64,000 bases of DNA from Curtobacterium sp. MCSS17_007 (GTDB lineage Bacteria; Actinomycetota; Actinomycetes; Actinomycetales; Microbacteriaceae): contig NZ_CP126257.1 in the NCBI RefSeq assembly GCF_003234175.2, positions 310,001 through 374,000 of the forward strand, given 5' to 3'. A program made the translations under genes and the position numbers. Shown piece by piece: positions 1-9,548 of this stretch. Within the stretch, counting starts at the first letter, position 1. Every line of letters starts with the position of its first letter. The notes beneath the pieces were generated by a model, which worked only from the letters and a program-made list of their open reading frames with translations, made no database searches and had not been told where the DNA came from.

Positions 1-356
1 GTGAGCTTCTCCCGCAGGAGCACCCCGGCCAGGACGACCGTGAACGGCGCCGACGCCTGGATCACCAGCGATGCCAGGCCCGTGGGCATCCCGGCGGCCA
101 TGCCGAGGTAGAGGAACGCGAACTGCAGCACGCCGAGCGTCGCGCCGACGAGCAGGATCCAGCCGAAGCGGACCTTCGGTCGCGGGACGAACAGGACCGT
201 CGGGACCGCGAGGAGCGTGAACCGCACCGCCGCCAGCAGGAACGGCGGCCAGTGGTCGAGCGCGATCGCGGTGGCGGGGAAGTTCAGCCCCCACGCCACG
301 GCGACCACGAGGGCGAGGATGCGGTCGCGGAAGAGCACCTCCCGATCGTCCCGCAC
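1..356 (-). CDS. EamA/DMT-family transporter, N-terminal part
   Basis: The gene runs off the left edge, so only about the first 118 codons are visible. The translation is a run of hydrophobic helices (RILALVVAVAWGLNFPATAI, then LLVGATLGVLQFAFLYLGM, then SLVIQASAPFTVVLAGVLL), the pattern of the first EamA domain of drug/metabolite exporters. The family has about 10 helices and usually about 300 residues, so most of the protein lies outside the window. I chose GTG at 356 as the first in-frame start; no clear ribosome site precedes it, and GTG at 338 is an alternative. It diverges from the LysR-type gene at 410, which may regulate it. The substrate cannot be told. Confidence 0.8.
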   Translation of the reverse strand, partial: MRDDREVLFRDRILALVVAVAWGLNFPATAIALDHWPPFLLAAVRFTLLAVPTVLFVPRPKVRFGWILLVGATLGVLQFAFLYLGMAAGMPTGLASLVIQASAPFTVVLAGVLLREKL

Positions 357-397
357 ACGAAGCAGTAGCACCAGCGAACGATCTGACAGCGACGTTG

Positions 398-403
398 TAG
401 GGT
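398..403 (+). promoter_or_regulatory. -10 hexamer TAGGGT of a leaderless promoter (LysR gene)
   Basis: TAGGGT lies exactly six bases before the ATG at 410. The same geometry recurs at many starts in this window and suggests that transcription begins at the start codon. Confidence 0.5.
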
Positions 404-409
404 CCCTGC

Positions 410-1324
410 ATGGTCGGCTTCGACATCGCCCTGCTCCCGGTCCTCCGCGAGCTCGCGGAACGGGGGAGCGTCACCGCGGTCGCCGCCGCCACCCGCCGGA
501 CGCCGAGCGCGGTCTCGCAGCAGCTCCGCACGCTGCAGCGTCAGGCAGGCGTCCCGCTGGTCGAACGGGTGGGGCGCGGCGTCCGCCTCACTCCGCACGG
601 TCGCGCGCTCGCCGACATGGCGACCGGTGTGGCGACCGCGCTGGCGACCGTCGAGTCGGCGTGGGCCGAACACCTCGCGGGGGTCAGCGGCACGGTCGAC
701 CTCGCGGTGTTCCCGTCGGCGGCCGAGCTGCTGTTGCCGGGCCTCCTCACCCGTATGCGCGCGCACCCGGGCATCGTGCTCGAGCTCTCCGACGTCGACG
801 TCAGCGAGGGCGAGTTCGCCCCGTTGACCGCCGACCACGACGTCGTCATCGGCCACCGCCCGGACGGCTCGCGGCGCGCGGACCGCGCCGCGGTCGAGAG
901 CGTCCCGCTGCTCCGCGAACCGCTCGACGTCGCGCTGCCGCTCGACCACCCGCTCGCCGGCCTCGACCGCGTCCGCATCGAGGACGTCGTCGACGAGACC
1001 TGGATCGGCGTGCCCGAGGACTACCCGATCGACCGCGTGCTCACCGCCATGGCGGCCGCGTCGGACACCCCGCCGTCGGTCGCGTTCCGCACGATCCACC
1101 TGCCGGTGATCGAGAACCTGGTCGCCGCCGGGCACGGCATCGCCCTCGTGCCCCGGTACACCTCGGGCACACGCGCGCCCGGTCGCTACCGGCTGGCGAC
1201 CCTGGCCGACGTGCGGGCCGGCCGCCGGATCGAGGCGCTGACGCGTCCCGACCGGGCCGTCCGCCCCGCGGTCCGCACCGTCCTGGAGGCACTGGTCGCC
1301 GAGGCGACGGCCGTCACCACCTGA
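410..1324 (+). CDS. LysR-family transcriptional regulator
   Basis: A 304-residue protein with an N-terminal winged helix-turn-helix (about residues 3-62, including the typical TPSAVSQQLRTLQ recognition segment) and a C-terminal LysR substrate-binding domain (about 90-295). Length is normal for the family. The ATG at 410 follows a TAGGGT hexamer by six bases and has no Shine-Dalgarno, so the mRNA is probably leaderless. It is divergently transcribed from the EamA exporter, an arrangement in which LysR proteins usually control the neighbour. The inducer is unknown. Confidence 0.9.
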   Translation: MVGFDIALLPVLRELAERGSVTAVAAATRRTPSAVSQQLRTLQRQAGVPLVERVGRGVRLTPHGRALADMATGVATALATVESAWAEHLAGVSGTVDLAVFPSAAELLLPGLLTRMRAHPGIVLELSDVDVSEGEFAPLTADHDVVIGHRPDGSRRADRAAVESVPLLREPLDVALPLDHPLAGLDRVRIEDVVDETWIGVPEDYPIDRVLTAMAAASDTPPSVAFRTIHLPVIENLVAAGHGIALVPRYTSGTRAPGRYRLATLADVRAGRRIEALTRPDRAVRPAVRTVLEALVAEATAVTT

Positions 1325-1397
1325 GGCGGTACGGCGCGCGGCGGGGCCGCACCGTGCCTCCCGTCCGGCCTGCCCGCGCGCGCGATCTCGGAACGCG

Positions 1398-1447
1398 ACG
1401 GAGGCGGTTCCCCGCAGCGTCGTACCGCTGCGGGGAACCGCCTCCGT
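1398..1447. terminator. Perfect 22-bp hairpin between convergent genes
   Basis: ACGGAGGCGGTTCCCCGCAG plus CG is followed by a six-base loop (TCGTAC) and its exact complement. It lies between the 3' ends of the LysR gene (+) and purB (-), so it can end transcripts from both sides. No long T tract follows. Confidence 0.8.
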
Positions 1448-1463
1448 TGCGTCCTGCGGAGCG

Positions 1464-2849
1464 CTAGACGTCCAGGTGGTCGACCAGCTCGTCCGCCAGG
1501 CCCGTGTAGGTGGCCGGCGTCAGGTTCGTCAGGCGCGCCTTGGCGCCCGACGAGATGTCGAGGCCGTTCACGAACGCGACGAGCTCGTCCTGGCCGATGC
1601 GCTTGCCGCGCGTGAGCTCCTTGAGCATCGCGTAGGGGTCCTCGATGTCGGACTGGCCGGCGGTGACCTCCGCGCGGATCACGGTCTGGACCGCTTCGCC
1701 GAGCACCTCCCAGTTGTGGTCGAGGTCCTCGGCGAGACGGGCCTCGTTCACGGCGATCTCGCCGAGCCCGCGCCGCAGGTTGTCGAGCGCGAGCAGCGAG
1801 TGCCCGAACGCGACACCGATGTTCCGCTGCGTGGTCGAGTCCGTCAGGTCGCGCTGCAGGCGGCTCGTGACGAGGGTCTCGGACAGCGTCGAGAACAACG
1901 CCGACGAGATCTCGAGGTTCGCCTCGGCGTTCTCGAACCGGATGGGGTTGATCTTGTGCGGCATCGTCGACGACCCCGTGGCGCCCGCCACCGGGATCTG
2001 CGTGAAGTACCCCATGGAGATGTAGGTCCACACGTCCGTCGCCAGGTTGTGCAGGATCCGGTTCGCGTGGCGCACGCGGTCGTACAGCTCGGCCTGCCAG
2101 TCGTGCGACTCGATCTGCGTCGTGAGGGGGTTCCAGGTCAGGCCGAGGCCCTCCACGAACTCCTTGGACAGCGCGGGCCAGTCGGCCTCGGGGTCGGCGG
2201 CGAGGTGTGCCGAGAAGGTGCCGGTCGCACCCGAGAACTTGCCGAGGTACTCACCGTGCTCGATCTGCGCCAGGACCCGCTCGAGGCGGTAGACGACGAC
2301 CGCGAGCTCCTTGCCGAGCGTGGTCGGCGTCGCGGGCTGGCCGTGCGTGTGCGACAGCATCGGCACGGCGCGGAGCTCCTCGGCCATGGTGCGCAGCGTC
2401 GCGAGGACGGCACGGTAGGCGGGCAGCCACACGCGGTCGACCGTGTCGCGGACGGTGAGCGCGTACGACAGGTTGTTGACGTCCTCGCTCGTGCACGCGA
2501 AGTGCGTCAGCTCGGCGATCGCGTCGAGCCCGAGCTCGGAGAGCCGCCGACGGACGAAGTACTCGACGGCCTTGACGTCGTGCCGCGTCGTCGCCTCGAT
2601 CTCGGCGAGCTCGGCGATCTGCTCCTGGCCGAAGGTCTCGACGACCCGGCGGAGCGCGGCCTTGTCGTCGACGCTGAGCGGCGACGTGGTGAACATGGCG
2701 CGGTCGGTCAGGAAGATGAGCCACTCGACCTCGACCACGATGCGCGCGCGGTTGAGGCCGGCCTCGGAGAGGTGCTCGCCCACCGTGTGCACGATCGGGT
2801 AGTAGCGCCCGTCGAGCGGGCTGATCGGCTGCGGGGGAAGGGGGGTCAT
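1464..2849 (-). CDS. purB: Adenylosuccinate lyase
   Basis: Cleaves adenylosuccinate to AMP and SAICAR to AICAR plus fumarate in purine synthesis. The 461-residue protein carries the fumarase/aspartase superfamily signature GSSTMPHKINP at about 292-302, the conserved SHTHGQP segment at 166-172 and TTRHDVKAVEYF near 87. Length fits the PurB subgroup of about 450-480. The start is ATG at 2849, beginning MTPLPPQPISPLDGRYY; the open frame continues upstream to 3044 but that part is the shadow of the phosphatase gene. The ATG overlaps the phosphatase stop as ATGA, so translation is probably coupled. A strong hairpin follows. Confidence 0.97.
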   Translation of the reverse strand: MTPLPPQPISPLDGRYYPIVHTVGEHLSEAGLNRARIVVEVEWLIFLTDRAMFTTSPLSVDDKAALRRVVETFGQEQIAELAEIEATTRHDVKAVEYFVRRRLSELGLDAIAELTHFACTSEDVNNLSYALTVRDTVDRVWLPAYRAVLATLRTMAEELRAVPMLSHTHGQPATPTTLGKELAVVVYRLERVLAQIEHGEYLGKFSGATGTFSAHLAADPEADWPALSKEFVEGLGLTWNPLTTQIESHDWQAELYDRVRHANRILHNLATDVWTYISMGYFTQIPVAGATGSSTMPHKINPIRFENAEANLEISSALFSTLSETLVTSRLQRDLTDSTTQRNIGVAFGHSLLALDNLRRGLGEIAVNEARLAEDLDHNWEVLGEAVQTVIRAEVTAGQSDIEDPYAMLKELTRGKRIGQDELVAFVNGLDISSGAKARLTNLTPATYTGLADELVDHLDV

Positions 2850-3358
2850 GGGGCTCCCTGACGGACTGCCGGTTCGAGTTGGCGGAAGAGCGCCCGGCAG
2901 GCCCGCTCGACGGTCGAGAGCACTCGGTCGAACTCGTGCCGGTCCGCGTAGTACGGGTCCGGTACGTCGGTCTGCTGGGGCCAGGCGTCGTCGTACCGCA
3001 GCAGGAGCGTCACCTTGGCGGCGTCGTCCATCGTCGGTGCCCACGACCGCAGGACGCGTTCGTGGGAGCGGTCGAGTGCGACCACCAGGTCGAGGTCCGG
3101 GAACCGGTCCGGGTCGAACTGACGGGCGCGATGCCTGCTGCCATCGTATCCGCGCGCCGCCAGCGCCGCGATCGTGCGCTCGTCCGCTGGCTCGCCCACG
3201 TGCCAGTCGCCGGTGCCGGCGGACTCGACGACGAAGCGGTCGGACATCCCGGCGTCGGCGGCGATCTGTGCGAAGACGATGCCGGCCATGGGGGAGCGGC
3301 AGATGTTGCCGCTGCAGACGAACGAGACGCGGAACGGGGCGTCGGCGTCCGGGCTCAT
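2846..3358 (-). CDS. Low-molecular-weight protein-tyrosine phosphatase
   Basis: A 170-residue cytosolic phosphatase. The P-loop CSGNICRS (C15, R21) sits at the N terminus as in all LMW-PTPs, and the general-acid motif DPYY occurs near residue 128. Some relatives act on small phosphoesters or on arginine phosphate, so the substrate is open. The ATG at 3358 places the P-loop at the usual distance from the N terminus; longer starts up to 3526 add sequence that does not look like protein. It is the upstream partner of purB, overlapping by four bases (ATGA). The phosphatase-purB pairing is known in actinobacteria but its meaning is unclear. Confidence 0.92.
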   Translation of the reverse strand: MSPDADAPFRVSFVCSGNICRSPMAGIVFAQIAADAGMSDRFVVESAGTGDWHVGEPADERTIAALAARGYDGSRHRARQFDPDRFPDLDLVVALDRSHERVLRSWAPTMDDAAKVTLLLRYDDAWPQQTDVPDPYYADRHEFDRVLSTVERACRALFRQLEPAVRQGAP

Positions 3359-3474
3359 GTGCACATCATGGCGCACGGACGTGACGTCCGCGACGGCGGT
3401 CCGTCCAGGAGGCACGGCACGGCCACCGTCGTCGGCGCGCGTCGCGCATGCGGTCGGCCCGGTGCCGCCCGCGC

Positions 3475-3873
3475 TCACGGACGCTGGCGGTTCAGCACCG
3501 GGCGCACGAACAGCCCGATCAGCCACGAGAACACGGCGAGCACGAACGCTCCGACGATGCCCCAGCCGAAGGACTCGACCTGCAGCCCGAAGCCGATCGT
3601 GTCCGAGATGCCGGCGACGATGAGCAGCAGCACGGCGTTGACGATCAGCGAGATGAGACCGAGCGTCAGGACGTAGAGCGGGAACGCGACGATCCGGATG
3701 ATCGTGCCGATGACCGCGTTCACGAGCCCGAACACGAACGCCACGAGCAGGAACGTGAGCACGACGGCGGTGGTGTCGCCGTCACCGAACGGGGTGACGG
3801 TGACGCCGCTCACGATGAGCGTGGTGAGCCAGAGCGCGACGGCGTTGACGACGAGGCGGACGAGGAATCGCAT
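3475..3873 (-). CDS. Phage-holin-superfamily-IV-like membrane protein
   Basis: A 132-residue protein of four hydrophobic helices with little else, starting MRFLVRLVVNAVALWLTTL. The family (YvlD-like, phage holin superfamily IV) is widespread on bacterial chromosomes and is not evidence of a prophage; no phage genes lie nearby. ATG at 3873 was preferred over the longer frame to 3999 because the upstream part is Arg/Pro-rich shadow sequence overlapping the hisC promoter. The next gene on the same strand is the phosphatase, after a gap of about 115 bases. Confidence 0.82.
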   Translation of the reverse strand: MRFLVRLVVNAVALWLTTLIVSGVTVTPFGDGDTTAVVLTFLLVAFVFGLVNAVIGTIIRIVAFPLYVLTLGLISLIVNAVLLLIVAGISDTIGFGLQVESFGWGIVGAFVLAVFSWLIGLFVRPVLNRQRP

Positions 3874-3911
3874 GTCCTCATGATGCCCGTCGCACCCCGG
3901 ACGGGTCCCGG

Positions 3912-3917
3912 TAGCCT
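3912..3917 (+). promoter_or_regulatory. -10 hexamer TAGCCT, leaderless promoter of hisC
   Basis: TAGCCT ends six bases before GTG at 3924. This decides the start: GTG at 3918 lies directly against the hexamer and is less likely. Confidence 0.5.
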
Positions 3918-3923
3918 GTGCGG

Positions 3924-5003
3924 GTGACTGACGAGCGCGTGCACATCCGGCCCGAGGTGGCCGTCCTCCCCGCGTACAAGCAGGGTCGTCAGGCCGCACC
4001 CGACGCGTTCAAGCTGTCGAGCAACGAGAACCCCTTCCCGCCGCTGCCCGGCGTGGTCGAGGCCGTGCAGGCGCAGACCGCCTACAACCGCTACCCGGAC
4101 GCCACCGCCCTGGCCGTCCGCGCCGTGCTCGCGGACCGCGCGGGTCTGACGGTGGACGAGGTCCACGTCGCACCGGGCAGCGTCGCGATCCTGCACGAGC
4201 TGGCGAAGGCGACGAGCGGTCCCGGTGACGAGATCGTCTACGCGTGGCGCTCGTTCGAGGCCTACCCGGGCGTCGTCACGGTCGCGGGTGCCGCCAGCGT
4301 GCAGGTGCCGAACCGTCCCGACGGCGGGCACGACCTCGACGCAATGGCCGACGCGGTCACCGAGCGCACCCGCATGGTGATCGTCTGCACGCCGAACAAC
4401 CCCACGGGTCCCGTCGTCACGGGCGCCGAGTTCGAGGCGTTCATGGCCCGGGTGCCGTCGACCGTGCTCGTGGTGCTCGACGAGGCCTACGCCGAGTTCG
4501 TCACCGAGCCCACCGCGGTCCGGGGCACCCCGCTGCTCGAGCGGTACCCGAACCTCGTCGTCCTCCGCACGTTCTCCAAGGCGTACGGACTCGCGGGCCT
4601 GCGCGTCGGCTACGCGTTCGGTCCGGCGTACGTGCTCGACGCCGTCCGTGCCTGCGCGATCCCCCTGTCCGTGACCGCACAGGGTCAGGCCGCGGCGCTC
4701 GCGAGCCTCGAGCGCGAGACCGAGCTGCTCGAACGCGTCGCCGAGCTCGCGGCCAGCCGTGACCGCATCGTCACCGCGCTGCGTGGCCAGGGCTGGGACG
4801 TCCCGGACGCCCAGGGCAACTTCGTGTGGCTGCCGACGCGGGAGCTGACGGCGCACGCCGCCGAGCGGTTCGAGGCCGCCGGCATCATCGTCCGGGCCTT
4901 CGGGAACGAGGGCATCCGGGTGTCGATCGGGGAGCACGAGGCTGTGGAAACGCTCCTCGAAACGGCGGGGTCGCTTGTGGGGGACCTCCAGGCGGCCCGG
5001 TAG
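3924..5003 (+). CDS. hisC: Histidinol-phosphate aminotransferase
   Basis: PLP-dependent fold-type-I aminotransferase that converts imidazole acetol phosphate to histidinol phosphate in histidine synthesis; some relatives also act on aromatic amino acids. The 359-residue protein has LSSNENPF near the N terminus (31-38), CTPNNPTG at 155-162, the DEAY segment near 186 and the PLP lysine in TFSKAYG (K219). The start is GTG at 3924, six bases after a TAGCCT hexamer and without a ribosome site, so the message is probably leaderless; GTG at 3918 is the alternative. No other his genes are nearby, so it is an orphan hisC. Its 3' end is followed by the promoter of the dehydrogenase operon. Confidence 0.93.
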   Translation: MTDERVHIRPEVAVLPAYKQGRQAAPDAFKLSSNENPFPPLPGVVEAVQAQTAYNRYPDATALAVRAVLADRAGLTVDEVHVAPGSVAILHELAKATSGPGDEIVYAWRSFEAYPGVVTVAGAASVQVPNRPDGGHDLDAMADAVTERTRMVIVCTPNNPTGPVVTGAEFEAFMARVPSTVLVVLDEAYAEFVTEPTAVRGTPLLERYPNLVVLRTFSKAYGLAGLRVGYAFGPAYVLDAVRACAIPLSVTAQGQAAALASLERETELLERVAELAASRDRIVTALRGQGWDVPDAQGNFVWLPTRELTAHAAERFEAAGIIVRAFGNEGIRVSIGEHEAVETLLETAGSLVGDLQAAR

Positions 5004-5013
5004 GCCCTGGCGT

Positions 5014-5019
5014 TACGCT
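5014..5019 (+). promoter_or_regulatory. -10 hexamer TACGCT, leaderless promoter of the E1-E2 operon
   Basis: TACGCT lies seven bases before the ATG at 5027 that opens the oxoacid dehydrogenase operon. Confidence 0.45.
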
Positions 5020-5026
5020 GACCGAC

Positions 5027-6160
5027 ATGTCATTCCACGCCGCGGCCCCCGCGACGGCCACCGTCCGGATCCTCGACCCCGAGGGCCGGTTCGTGGAGAC
5101 CGACGAGAACGCCGAGTACGCCGCCGTCGCGCGGGCGATCCCGGACGAGACCCTGCTGGCGATGCACCGCCGCATGGTGCTCACGCGTCGGTTCGACCAC
5201 GCGGGCCACAACCTCCAGCGCACCGGTCAGCTCGGCCTCTGGGTCCCGAGCCACGGGCAGGAGGCAGCGCAGGTCGGTTCCGTCTTCGCCCTCCGTGCAC
5301 AGGACCACGTCTTCCCGTCGTACCGCGAGCACGCCGTCACGATGCACCGCGGTGTCGAGCCGATGGAGATCATCGCGATGTACCGCGGCCAGACGCACGG
5401 CGGCTGGGACCCGGACGAGCGCGGCAACACGCACATCTCGACCCTCGTGATCGGTTCGCAGACGCTGCACGCGACGGGCTACGCGCTCGGTCAGCAGCTC
5501 GACGGCGACGTCGGCACCGGCGATCCCGACCGTGACGCCTGCACCATCGTCTACTTCGGCGACGGCGCGACGAGCCAGGGCGACGTGAACGAGGCGTACG
5601 TGTTCGCCGCGTCGACGAAGGCTCCCGTCGTCTTCTTCCTGCAGAACAACCACTGGGCGATCTCGGTCCCCGTGGCCACGCAGTCGCCGACCCCGCTCGT
5701 CGACCGCCCGCGTGGCTTCGGCATCCCGAGCGTCCGCATCGACGGCAACGACGTGCTGGCGTCGTACACGGCGTCCCTCGTGGCGACCGACCACGCCCGC
5801 TCCGGTCAGGGGCCGGCCTTCGTGGAGGCGGAGACCTACCGCATCGGCGCGCACACGAGCTCCGACGACCCGACCCGCTACCGCCTCGACGACGAGCTCG
5901 CCTCGTGGGTCGAGCGCGACCCGATCTCCCGCTCGGCCGCGTACCTGCGCAGCCGTGGCGTCTCCGACGAGCAGCTCGCGCGCTTCGACGAGGAGGGCGA
6001 GGACATCGCCGCCGACGTCCGTCGCCGCACGGTCGCCCTGACCCCGCCGTCGGTCGACGTCATGTTCGACAACGTGTACCGCGAGCCGCACCCGGTCACC
6101 ACCGCGCAGAAGGCCTGGCTCGAGCAGTACGAGGCCGGGTACGAAGGGGGCTCCCACTGA
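5027..6160 (+). CDS. 2-oxoacid dehydrogenase E1 component, alpha subunit
   Basis: ThDP-binding half of the heterotetrameric E1 that decarboxylates pyruvate or branched-chain 2-oxoacids (annotated as pdhA or bkdA in relatives). In 377 residues the ThDP motif is clear: GDG at 178-180, followed after about 26 residues by NN at 207-208. SHGQEAAQVG near 75 and FPSYREH near 96 are typical of the family. Substrate preference cannot be set from sequence by eye; BCKDH-like and PDH-like forms overlap. The ATG at 5027 follows TACGCT by seven bases. Its stop overlaps the next start (TGATG), so E1a and E1b should be made in equal amounts. Confidence 0.92.
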   Translation: MSFHAAAPATATVRILDPEGRFVETDENAEYAAVARAIPDETLLAMHRRMVLTRRFDHAGHNLQRTGQLGLWVPSHGQEAAQVGSVFALRAQDHVFPSYREHAVTMHRGVEPMEIIAMYRGQTHGGWDPDERGNTHISTLVIGSQTLHATGYALGQQLDGDVGTGDPDRDACTIVYFGDGATSQGDVNEAYVFAASTKAPVVFFLQNNHWAISVPVATQSPTPLVDRPRGFGIPSVRIDGNDVLASYTASLVATDHARSGQGPAFVEAETYRIGAHTSSDDPTRYRLDDELASWVERDPISRSAAYLRSRGVSDEQLARFDEEGEDIAADVRRRTVALTPPSVDVMFDNVYREPHPVTTAQKAWLEQYEAGYEGGSH

Positions 6161-7209
6161 TGAGCACGACCGAGCAGCTCTTCGACTACACGCTCCGCGC
6201 CCACCCCGGTGCGGGCGAGGTCCCCAGCGAGCCCGTGCAGACCCTGCCGATGGCCAAGGCGCTCAACGCCGGTCTCGCCGCCGCCATGGCCGCGGACGAC
6301 AAGGTCCTGCTGATGGGCGAGGACATCGGCCGCCTCGGCGGTGTCTTCCGCATCACCGAGGGGCTGCAGGAGCGCTTCGGCGCCGAGCGCGTCCGCGACA
6401 CCCCCCTCGCGGAGTCCGGCATCATCGGCACCGCGATCGGCCTCGCCCTGCGTGGCTACCGTCCGGTCGTCGAGATCCAGTTCGACGGCTTCGTCTGGCC
6501 GGGCTTCGACCAGATCACCTCGCAGCTCGCGAAGATGCAGAACCGTCTGCCGGCGCACATGTCGCTGCCGGTCGTCATCCGCATCCCCTACGGCGGTCAC
6601 ATCGGCGCCGTGGAGCACCACCAGGAGTCCCCGGAGGCGTACTTCGCGCACACCCCGGGCCTGCGCGTGGTCAGCCCGAGCACCCCGAACGACGCGTACT
6701 GGATGATCCAGGAGGCGATCGCGTCGAAGGACCCGGTCGTGTTCCTCGAGCCGAAGTCGCGCTACTGGCCGAAGGGCGAGGTCGACTTCGTCGGCGGCCA
6801 CGTGCCGATGCACACCACGCGCGTCGCCCGCACCGGCACCGAGGTCACCCTCGTCGGTCACGGTGCGATGGTCGCCACCCTCATGCAGGCGGCGGACATC
6901 GCCGAGGCCGAGGGCACCAGCTGCGAGGTCATCGACCTCCGCTCGATCTCCCCGATCGACTGGGAGCCACTCCTGGCCTCGGTGCGGAAGACCGGCCGCG
7001 TCGTCATCGCACAGGAGGCGTCCGGCTTCGTCAGCGTCGGCAGCGAGATCGCCGCGACCGTCGCCGAGCAGTGCTTCTACACGATGCAGGCACCGCCCAT
7101 CAGGGTCTCCGGGTTCGACGTCCCGTTCCCGGTGTCGAAGCTCGAACACCTCCACCTGCCGGATGCGGACCGTGTCCTCGAGGCCGTCGACCGCGCCCTC
7201 GCATACTGA
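6160..7209 (+). CDS. 2-oxoacid dehydrogenase E1 component, beta subunit
   Basis: A 349-residue beta subunit that pairs with the preceding alpha subunit. It has the conserved [16 protein letters not shown] segment near the N terminus, the PLAESGIIG region, and a C-terminal transketolase domain with [11 protein letters not shown]. The ATG at 6160 shares one base with the alpha stop and is preceded by AAGGGGG. Both beta domains look intact and the length is normal. The operon continues after 31 bases into the E2 gene. Assignment to BCKDH rather than PDH is not possible by eye. Confidence 0.92.
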   Translation: MSTTEQLFDYTLRAHPGAGEVPSEPVQTLPMAKALNAGLAAAMAADDKVLLMGEDIGRLGGVFRITEGLQERFGAERVRDTPLAESGIIGTAIGLALRGYRPVVEIQFDGFVWPGFDQITSQLAKMQNRLPAHMSLPVVIRIPYGGHIGAVEHHQESPEAYFAHTPGLRVVSPSTPNDAYWMIQEAIASKDPVVFLEPKSRYWPKGEVDFVGGHVPMHTTRVARTGTEVTLVGHGAMVATLMQAADIAEAEGTSCEVIDLRSISPIDWEPLLASVRKTGRVVIAQEASGFVSVGSEIAATVAEQCFYTMQAPPIRVSGFDVPFPVSKLEHLHLPDADRVLEAVDRALAY

Positions 7210-7240
7210 CCGAGCCGACCGAACGTTCGAAGGAGCCGCA

Positions 7241-8845
7241 GTGCCCGCCGCCGAATTCCCCCTGCCCGACGTGGGCGAAGGCCTGACCGAGGCCGAGATC
7301 GTGCAGTGGCGCGTCGCGATCGGGGACGAGGTCACCGTCGACCAGGTCCTGGTCGAGATCGAGACCGCGAAGTCGCTCGTCGAGTTGCCGTCGCCGTTCG
7401 CCGGCACCGTCACGGGGCTGCTCGTCTCCGAGGGCGACACCGTCGAGGTCGGCAAGCCGATCATCCGGGTCGACTCCGACGTGCAGGTCGCGTCGACGTC
7501 CGCCCAGCCGGGAGGCCCGTCCGCCGTCGCCGACAGCGCCCCGGCCTCGCCCGACGCCGCCGTCACCCCGCCTGCCGCGGCCGCCGCCCCGGCTCCCGTC
7601 GCGCAGACCCCTCCGGCACCTGTGCAGCAGACCCCGACGCAGCAGACCCCGCCGGCCCCGGCAGCCGCCGCGGCTCCCGCAGCAGCAGCGCCCGCGGCAC
7701 AGCCGCGGCACGCGGCACCGGCGCAGCCGGTCGCCGACCACGCGACGGTCGTCGGCTCCGACGAGTCGTCCGGCGCCGTCCTGGTCGGGTACGGTTCGGC
7801 AACGACATCGCCGTCCCGCCGGAAGCCGGGCGCCCGCCGGGCCGCAGCGCTCGCGGCCGAGGCGAGCCGTGCCTCCAGTGCGGACGCCGTCGCCGCCGCC
7901 GAGGCCGCAGCCGACCCGGGCGAGGACAGCATCTCGCAGGCCGTCGCAGCGCAGGGCACCCGCCCGCGCAAGGTCGTCTCGACGGGCACGGTCCTGGCGA
8001 AGCCGCCGATCCGCAAGCTCGCGAAGGACCTCGACGTTGACCTGACCGAGGTCGTGCCGACGGGCCTCGCGGGCGAGGTCACCCGCGACGACGTGATCCG
8101 GCACGCGAAGCAGGCCAGCGTCTTCCGCAACATCGAGACGCCCGAGTGGGGCGACGTCCGCCGCGAGACCATCCCGGTCAAGGGCGTGCGGAAGGCCATC
8201 GCGAAGGCGATGACCACCTCGAAGTTCACGGCGCCGCACGTGTCCCTGTTCGTCGACGTCGACGCGACCCGCACGATGGAGTTCGTCAAGCGCCTGAAGT
8301 CGTCGCCGACGTTCGCCGGCGTCAAGGTCTCGCCGCTGCTCGTCTTCGCGAAGGCCGTCATCTGGGCCGTCCGTCGGAACCGGTCGGTGAACTCGACCTG
8401 GACCGACCAGGAGATCATCGTCCACCACTTCGTGAACCTCGGCATCGCCGCGGCGACCCCGCGCGGGCTCATCGTGCCGAACATCAAGGACGCCCAGGAC
8501 ATGTCGCTGTTCGAGCTCGCCAAGGCGCTCGAGGACCTGACCCTGACGGCCCGTGACGGCAAGACCACGCCGCAGCAGATGGCCGACGGCACCGTGACGA
8601 TCACGAACATCGGTGTGTTCGGTATGGACACCGGGACCCCGATCCTCAACCCGGGCGAGGTCGCGATCGTCGCGATGGGCACCATCAAGCCGAAGCCGTG
8701 GGTCGTCGACGGCGAGGTCCGCTCGCGCATGGTGACCACGATCGGCGCGTCCTTCGACCACCGGGTTGTCGACGGCGACGTCGCGTCGCGCTTCGTGCAC
8801 GACATCGCCTCGGTGCTCGAGGAGCCGGCGCTCCTGCTCGACTGA
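7241..8845 (+). CDS. Dihydrolipoamide acyltransferase (E2)
   Basis: Core acyltransferase of the same complex, 534 residues. Domain order: one lipoyl domain (about 5-78, lipoyl lysine K44 in [10 protein letters not shown]), a long Ala/Pro/Gln-rich linker (about 85-215), a peripheral subunit-binding domain (about 247-285), and the catalytic domain ending in SFDHRVVDG with H507 and D511 of the HxxxDG active site. GTG at 7241 is fixed by AAGGAG at 7230-7235. E2 carries the acyl group from E1 to CoA; the E3 lipoamide dehydrogenase it needs is not in this window and must be supplied in trans. A strong hairpin ends the operon. Confidence 0.94.
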   Translation: MPAAEFPLPDVGEGLTEAEIVQWRVAIGDEVTVDQVLVEIETAKSLVELPSPFAGTVTGLLVSEGDTVEVGKPIIRVDSDVQVASTSAQPGGPSAVADSAPASPDAAVTPPAAAAAPAPVAQTPPAPVQQTPTQQTPPAPAAAAAPAAAAPAAQPRHAAPAQPVADHATVVGSDESSGAVLVGYGSATTSPSRRKPGARRAAALAAEASRASSADAVAAAEAAADPGEDSISQAVAAQGTRPRKVVSTGTVLAKPPIRKLAKDLDVDLTEVVPTGLAGEVTRDDVIRHAKQASVFRNIETPEWGDVRRETIPVKGVRKAIAKAMTTSKFTAPHVSLFVDVDATRTMEFVKRLKSSPTFAGVKVSPLLVFAKAVIWAVRRNRSVNSTWTDQEIIVHHFVNLGIAAATPRGLIVPNIKDAQDMSLFELAKALEDLTLTARDGKTTPQQMADGTVTITNIGVFGMDTGTPILNPGEVAIVAMGTIKPKPWVVDGEVRSRMVTTIGASFDHRVVDGDVASRFVHDIASVLEEPALLLD

Positions 8846-8866
8846 CCCGCTGGCGTCCGTCCTGGT

Positions 8867-8904
8867 CCGGCCCCGGGCTGCGGGAAGCCGCAGTCCGGGG
8901 CCGG
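8867..8904 (+). terminator. Terminator hairpin after the E1-E2 operon
   Basis: CCGGCCCCGG plus CTGCGG pairs with CCGCAG plus CCGGGGCCGG across a GAAG tetraloop, with one unpaired or mismatched base per arm. It starts 22 bases after the E2 stop. Confidence 0.8.
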
Positions 8905-8964
8905 ATCACGCGGACGTCGCGTGGTGTTCACCCACTTGTCGGGGGTCCGGGTGATGATCGGACC

Positions 8965-9537
8965 ATGGCCCACCAGCTCCTGACCCCACAGCAGGAGATC
9001 CGGACGGATCGCCTGGTGCTGACACCGCTCACTCCCGCCGACATCGACGACGTGCACGCGGTGTTCTCGGACGCGCGGACGTGGGGGCACCTGCCCTCCG
9101 GTCGCCACACGGACCGCGCGACGACGGTCGACCTGGTGCAGCGGAAGATCGGCGGCCGCGCCCGGTACGGTCTCGGGTCGTGGACGCTCCGCACGACCGA
9201 CGGCTCGTTCGTCGGCGTCGGCGGTGTCGACATGACCGCAGTGGGGGTCTGGAACCTCGGGTACCGGCTCGATCCGGCGGCATGGGGTCAGGGGTACGCG
9301 AGCGAGCTCGCCGCCGTGGCCGTGGCCGAGGCCCGTCGCACGGACCCCTGCGCTCCGGTCACCGGTCGGGTGGTGACGAACAACCCGGCTTCGGCTGCGG
9401 TGCTGCGGAAGGCCGGGCTCTCACTCGTCTGGCAGGGGCCGGCATCCGTCGCTGCGCCGCAGGGCGTGCTCGGGCAGGTCTGGACGGACCGGGAGCTCAC
9501 GGACGACCAGTTCGCCTGGCTCGTCCGCAACGCCTGA
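8965..9537 (+). CDS. GNAT-family N-acetyltransferase (RimJ/RimL type)
   Basis: A 190-residue acetyltransferase. It opens with RTDRLVLTPLTPAD, typical of the RimJ/RimL branch; GYRLDPAAWGQGYASE (about 97-112) supplies the acetyl-CoA-binding segment, and NNPASAAVLRKAGL the C-terminal CoA contact. Such enzymes acetylate protein N termini, antibiotics or small metabolites; the target is unknown. ATG at 8965 fits the family start, while the frame open to 8698 upstream overlaps E2 and its terminator. It converges with the esterase gene across 11 bases. Confidence 0.85.
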   Translation: MAHQLLTPQQEIRTDRLVLTPLTPADIDDVHAVFSDARTWGHLPSGRHTDRATTVDLVQRKIGGRARYGLGSWTLRTTDGSFVGVGGVDMTAVGVWNLGYRLDPAAWGQGYASELAAVAVAEARRTDPCAPVTGRVVTNNPASAAVLRKAGLSLVWQGPASVAAPQGVLGQVWTDRELTDDQFAWLVRNA

Positions 9538-9548
9538 GCCGGCGGCCG

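Noticed and set aside
2850..3044. Upstream in-frame extension of purB
   Set aside because: It overlaps the phosphatase gene and reads as Arg/Pro-rich noise; MTPLPPQPISPLDGRYY is the family start.
3475..3873. Prophage evidence from the holin-like gene
   Set aside because: This family is chromosomal and widespread; no phage genes flank it.
5878..9108. Very long minus-strand open frame (over 1000 codons) opposite the E1/E2 genes
   Set aside because: Arg/Ser/Thr-rich shadow produced by GC-rich codon bias; the plus-strand genes have clear family motifs.
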